12,329 bases of DNA. It comes from Cylindrobasidium torrendii FP15055 ss-10. Its lineage: Eukaryota > Basidiomycota > Agaricomycetes > Agaricales > Physalacriaceae. The stretch's first letter is position 1; the number at the start of each line of letters is the position of its first letter. The notes under the pieces were generated by a model. The model worked only from the letters and a program-made list of their open reading frames with translations, did not search any database and had not been told where the DNA came from. Below, one piece after another: positions 8,253 to 12,329 of this stretch. The stretch is taken from the NCBI GenBank assembly GCA_000934385.1, contig KN880653.1, forward strand, positions 28,513 through 40,841, written 5' to 3'. The position numbers were made by a program, and so were the translations under genes.

Positions 8253-11200
8253 TCATCGCCTCTCTCGTAGCCTGAGATACACCACACTAATCAACCCAAG
8301 CCCGAACGCAATACTGAACGCCGCCAATATCAACACATCCCTGTAGTACGCATTCCCTTTGAACCCGAACAGCGTCTCCATGATCAAGACTGCTGAGACG
8401 TTCACCGGCACGCCCTCCAGTTGATCCACAATCATTAGCCCACTGCCGACCTCATTCACAGACAGCGCCTCCAGGGAGTACTTCAGCGGACACACCCATT
8501 GCAGCCATCGCAGCACATGCGGTATCGTGTTCAGGTGAACAAAGAATCCAGCGAATGTCATCTGGAATAATGCGGATAATGCAGATAAGAGGATAGCGAG
8601 TCCTGCGTTGGAGAAGACCGCGCCGAGGAGGAAGTTGTAGAGCGTCAAGGCGAGAGTGTACAATGCCAGGATGAGCAAGAACTTGAAGAAATTCGCAGCG
8701 TCATGCGCGAGGCCGGCCATCCAGTATGTTCTAGATATCATTAGCTCGACTTTGGTGGGAGGACGTACGAACGTACATGGTGGATACAACGAGCATGGGG
8801 ATGATGCGAAGAGGAAGGACGTCGAATAAGACACGGGCAATTAGCCATGGAAGCGGGCTGTAGTACGCCCCAGACCGTTCGCGCATGAACAATGGCCGAA
8901 TGGTGGTGATGCTGTACAATGCGCTGAGCGAGGAGAATGCAATGAGCGCCCCCAAGAAGAACAGGCAGCCAACTCGCGATTGGAAGCCGGCGATGGTGAG
9001 TCCTGTTTGGTAGTATAGACCACCTGGAGAATGAACATCAGACAAGGACGGACAGAGTTGAGAAAACATACCACAAAATAGTCCGAGGATACACGATATC
9101 GCCAGGTGAGCAATGAACAGCGTCTTGTCCCTAAAACCACCAGGATGAGCACCACCATTTTGTCCAAGGACGTGCCACTATACCTGTTCAATACCTTCCA
9201 TTCTCGCCCACAAAGACACTCAAGCTGGGTCAAGAACGTAGTTGGACATCCAGTTGACGCCCGACCGCTTCCTTCTGACTCTTTACTGATGGCCTGAGGT
9301 TTGTCACCCTTCTCGATTGAGGAGCTCCCGGCACTGTTGTTCCTCCCAAGGAGCACAAGAGGCGGCTCGCTCGCAACATCGAGAAGATAGTCTGCGACGT
9401 TGTATCCCTGACCAGGGAATGGTATAACGCTCTCTCCGAAGCGCGACAGGTGCTCTACAGGCGCGAGCCCACCCGGTCCATCGTAGATGATGTTTCCGTG
9501 CGCGAGAACGAGTACTTTGTCGAACGTTTGGTAAAGCTGCGAGCTGGGTTGATGTATGGAGGAGATGACGGCAGTGGGGTACTCCGGATTATGAGCAATG
9601 TCGTGCAGGAGCTTCGCTACCTTGGATGCGGACACGGAATCGAGGCCTGTTGGAAATCAGCACACGCGACGGCAAGGAAGAAAGAAAAAGCATACCTGAG
9701 CTTGGTTCGTCAAGGATGAGAATATCCGGACGAGCGATGAGCTCAAGACCAATGCTGACCCTTCGCATCTCTCCACCACTGATCCCTCTGGTGATTCCAT
9801 CGCCTATACGAGTGTCGCGCACACGCCTTAGCCCAAGCTGATCAATGAGCTGCTCAACGGCCTCTACCTTCTCCGCATCCAGAATGGCATCAGGGAGCCT
9901 GAGACGAGCGGAGAATAGAAGTGTTTCGAAGACTGTAAGCATAGGCGGAAGGATGTCTTGCTGAGGGACGAATCCGACCCGTGGTGGTCGATCCGCACCA
10001 GGAAACGTAACAGAGCCAATAAGTGTGCCCGACATATTCTTCTGCGCAAGTATGTCGACAAGGGTGGTTTTGCCTGCACCGCTGGGTCCAAGGATGGCCA
10101 TGAACTGCCCGGGCTGTACTTGGCCACTAATCGAGTCGAGGATAACTTTGTCGTCGCTGTAGCCTTCCGCTTTGCCGCCGTGTCGGCGGAAGAGGCTGAA
10201 TGAAGGGGACACCGTGTAGTTGATATTTCGCCAGGTAATCCCGATTCCGCCACGCTGTAGATGGCCGGTTGCACTACGTCGAGCTTTGCGTTGGTTGAGT
10301 AGGCAGAGTAGAAGCGAGCCAAGAGAAAAGAGGACGATGGCGCCAAGGATGGCAAGACCAGCGATGACACCGCCGCTGAGACTGCTGCCAGTCGTCGCAG
10401 TGGTCGTACTGGTGCTGTTTGCATTGTCGATGACGAACTGGCGGACACATTCTCCGAATGAACAGCCCTGCAATGCCAACCCGTCTGAGCCGAACAAGCC
10501 CTGCAGAGTCTCCTGCTTGAAGGCGCATTTGGCTGTGGTTTCTCCGTCCTGTACAGCGTCACAGTCGATGCCCAGCGTCCCCCCTAGGCCATTGATGGTG
10601 CTCGTAATGGCCATCGGACTTCCCCCACACATGCTGGTGCCATTTCGACAATGGCAGGAAAGGTTATTGCAGTTCCAGCTCGAGGCGCCGCCGTCATCCG
10701 TTTGTGTGCATGAATCTGCGGAACAGTAAAACTGCTCAACACCGCCGTAGAAGAGTTGGGCAAACACGGTCGACTTTGGACCGAAGGAGGTGACATTGGA
10801 CAGCGCACTAAGGGATGAGTCGACGGTGCGCTCTATGTTCAGGAAGGAGGACAAAGGAAAGACCGCCTGGAGTGTAGGGTTCTGTGCAGACGTAAGTAAA
10901 GTTTATACAAGAGTCGAACGGCACGTACGACGACTGAACAGCTCATCTGGCCCGCCGCCCAGACGCGGGGCGCCGTGTTGCACGTCATGGTCGTGTTCTG
11001 TCCAGAGACGCCCGCATTGTCTGAGTTGGCGACGGAAGAGTAGCCCCTTGAACACGCCGAGCTGGTCGAACAGACATTGCAGCCCAAACCCGTCCAGCCT
11101 TCTTCACAGGCGCATCCAGTGATGTTGGCAAAGCCGTTCGTCTGGGTGTTGGCCAGCGTCCTGTTCTGCCCATCGAATATCGTCCCGCCGCATGCGGGCT

Positions 11201-11333
11201 GGGCACAGTTGGTTCCGCCGAACCCAGTTGGGCATTCGCATTCTCCCGTAGTCACATCCGCGTATCCCGCGTTTTCGCATGTCTGAGCGCAGACGGCGGA
11301 TAACGCGGAAAGCAGCCAGAGTCGGCGTAACAT
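8253..11333 (-). CDS. ADP1: ABCG-family ABC transporter with N-terminal EGF-like ectodomain (ADP1-like)
   Basis: Half-size ABC transporter of the G (white/PDR-related) type; the yeast relative Adp1 has no firm substrate. Six minus-strand exons: 11333-10929, 10881-9696, 9646-9184, 9130-9072, 9023-8777, 8730-8253 (TGA). The total is 945 residues, with introns of 46-53 bases. Order: signal peptide (1-16); Cys-rich EGF-like repeats (CECPTGFGGTNC, CACEEGWTGLGC); a second Cys-rich, N-glycosylation-rich lumenal part; a membrane helix at about 306-330; then the nucleotide-binding domain. That domain has Walker A GPSGAGKT (400-407), Q-loop FVPQQD (439-444), signature ISGGEMRR (from 502), Walker B ILILDEP (522-528) and switch His562 in SSIHQPS. 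A C-terminal six-helix membrane domain follows (first helix about 690-709, last about 917-940). The reverse-signature topology (NBD before TMD) is typical of ABCG. All catalytic residues are present, so it is likely functional, probably as a dimer. Confidence 0.94.
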
Positions 11334-11968
11334 GGTGGTTCAGGAAAGACTTGTCTCGGACATGAAATTGGCCGTGAAATATGGCCTAACAACTCAGTCA
11401 CACCTCTAATTTGGAGGGTTGGATGATGTGTGGCGGGGGTAGAAAGGTAAAAAGGTGTCGAGTGACATTTCTGGGCCGATCCGAGAGTAGTGCGGAGACT
11501 TGCTAGTCGTCATATGCGCAGAAATTGGAGGAATAGATAGAAAATGAGAGGAAATTGGCAGACCACAGTGCGAACGTCAATAATGGTCGTGATGGTCCAA
11601 AAACATCTTCAATTTCGCGCTAAACTAGTGTGTGTACAAACACGCATCAACAATTGGCACCGCCACTCTTGCATGCACCTAAGCGCGAATCAGAATCTCG
11701 GCCCTCCTATCGTCAACACACGAATACCCCAATGTGGTGTGCGCAGAATTCAGGGAAGAGTCAAAGTCAGAAGCCACAGTTAGACGGAACAGGTTCCTCC
11801 ATGGCATAAGTGTGAGCTCAGTCTGATACTCGCGGCACGAGGGGTTCAGTGCAGCAGTGCATCAGCTACTATGTAACCTGGTATGATCAATCTCTTGCTA
11901 CCATAAAAACCATCAATGCAATTCAACGTACAGACCAGGAAAGTATATGGACTATTAGGCATTACAGC
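11334..11968. promoter_or_regulatory. Upstream region of the ABCG gene; no gene seen
   Basis: Directly upstream of the ABC start, the minus strand is pyrimidine-rich (CCTTTTTACCTTTC near 11455-11438, then a C run), a common fungal transcription-start context. No clear TATA box is present. Open frames here are short and lack splice support or protein-like composition. No tRNA or long repeat was found before 11969. Confidence 0.4.
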
Positions 11969-12329
11969 CATTAACGGGGAAGCGCACTGTTACCTAGAAG
12001 CGCACTGTTTCAAATAACAGTGATTTTTGGCGGAAATGGGCTGGAATTCTTTGGAACCCCCTTAAGCAAGGCCGTAGAATACGAATCCAATGTCCGATCT
12101 AGTCGACAATGGACTGATATCCATCAGTAGGTGATTGAGTAGCTCGATCGAAGCTGTCTTCCCGCTCGCGTTCTGACTGCATGTTTGGTGCCGCAAGGAC
12201 ATGGCATGGTCTTGCACAAGTCAAGAATGTCAGTATATATTAAATAATAATATTTTCTGACCACTGGAACAATCAGAACGGCACCATTGAGGTGCTTTTC
12301 TCAACAGTGCGCTTCCCGGTGCAATGTCT
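11969..12329. mobile_element. Putative non-autonomous MITE-like or foldback element (right end uncertain)
   Basis: GGGAAGCGCACTGTT at 11977-11991 is repeated exactly in inverse orientation at 12303-12317 (AACAGTGCGCTTCCC), 341 bases from edge to edge. Outside this 15-base core the two arms stay similar but imperfect: 11969-11976 (CATTAACG) against the complement of 12318-12326 (CATTGCACC), with two mismatches and one gap. The similarity may continue past the window end. No coding capacity is seen inside. The interior has an A/T-rich patch (12234-12255) and small hairpins at 12113-12128 and 12281-12295. Long inverted ends, small size and no ORF fit a MITE. No target-site duplication could be fixed because the outer edge is unclear. 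Confidence 0.45.
11979..12022. repeat. Subterminal repeats: 13-base direct repeat plus inverted copy of its core
   Basis: GAAGCGCACTGTT occurs at 11979-11991 and again at 11997-12009, an 18-base period. The second copy's CACTGTT (12003-12009) pairs with AACAGTG (12016-12022) across a six-base loop, forming a perfect 7-bp hairpin. Clustered copies of the terminal motif just inside an element end are typical of transposase-binding sites in DNA transposons; that role is inference. Confidence 0.7.

Noticed and set aside
10220..10729. 169-codon plus-strand frame inside the ABC transporter gene
   Set aside because: Antisense shadow of the Walker A and ectodomain exon; no splice or start context.
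1..12329. A secondary-metabolite or resistance cluster joining the GNAT and ABC transporter genes
   Set aside because: No core biosynthetic enzyme or pathway regulator is present; ADP1-like transporters and GNATs are scattered in fungal genomes, so adjacency is weak evidence.

Overview
The window is nuclear DNA of a filamentous basidiomycete, most likely a mushroom-forming Agaricomycete. Every recognisable protein is split by introns of 46-55 bases with GTRNGT-like donors, CTRAY-type branch sites and YAG acceptors. Intergenic gaps are short, start codons sit in CCACCATGG-like contexts, and TATA boxes lie about 55-70 bases before two starts. The families seen (mitochondrial MetRS, GH76, GNAT, ADP1-like ABCG) are all common in fungi. 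No bacterial operon, CRISPR array, rRNA or tRNA was seen.

Layout: (1) 2-472, + strand, 3' end of an unrecognised gene with a long Asp/Glu tail. (2) 994-1936, + strand, three-exon gene for a 278-residue hydrophilic modular protein resembling stress or desiccation proteins. (3) 2463-2060, - strand, two-exon gene for a 118-residue Ser/Arg/Lys-rich protein of unknown function, with a good TATA box. (4) 4569-2786, - strand, five-exon mitochondrial methionyl-tRNA synthetase (528 residues). (5) 5336-6782, + strand, seven-exon secreted GH76 alpha-1,6-mannanase (378 residues). (6) 7312-8158, + strand, three-exon GNAT acetyltransferase (249 residues). (7) 11333-8253, - strand, six-exon ABCG transporter with an EGF-like ectodomain, ADP1 type (945 residues). 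(8) 11334-12329, apparently gene-free DNA ending in a putative non-autonomous foldback or MITE-like element whose right end may run off the window.

I assembled the gene models by hand: reading frames were joined across introns so that phase and family motifs both continue. MetRS, GH76 and the ABC transporter are secure. Start and splice choices in the 118-residue gene and the last GNAT exon are less sure.

The genes do not form an evident pathway. MetRS serves mitochondrial translation, GH76 acts outside the cell, the ABCG protein sits in a membrane, and the hydrophilic protein may protect against stress. MetRS and GH76 are divergent and share a 766-base promoter interval. GNAT and the ABC gene converge with 94 bases between stop codons, and the hydrophilic-protein gene converges with the 118-residue gene across 123 bases. 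I found no convincing new multi-gene system. The most unusual items are the terminal repeat element and the two uncharacterised small proteins.
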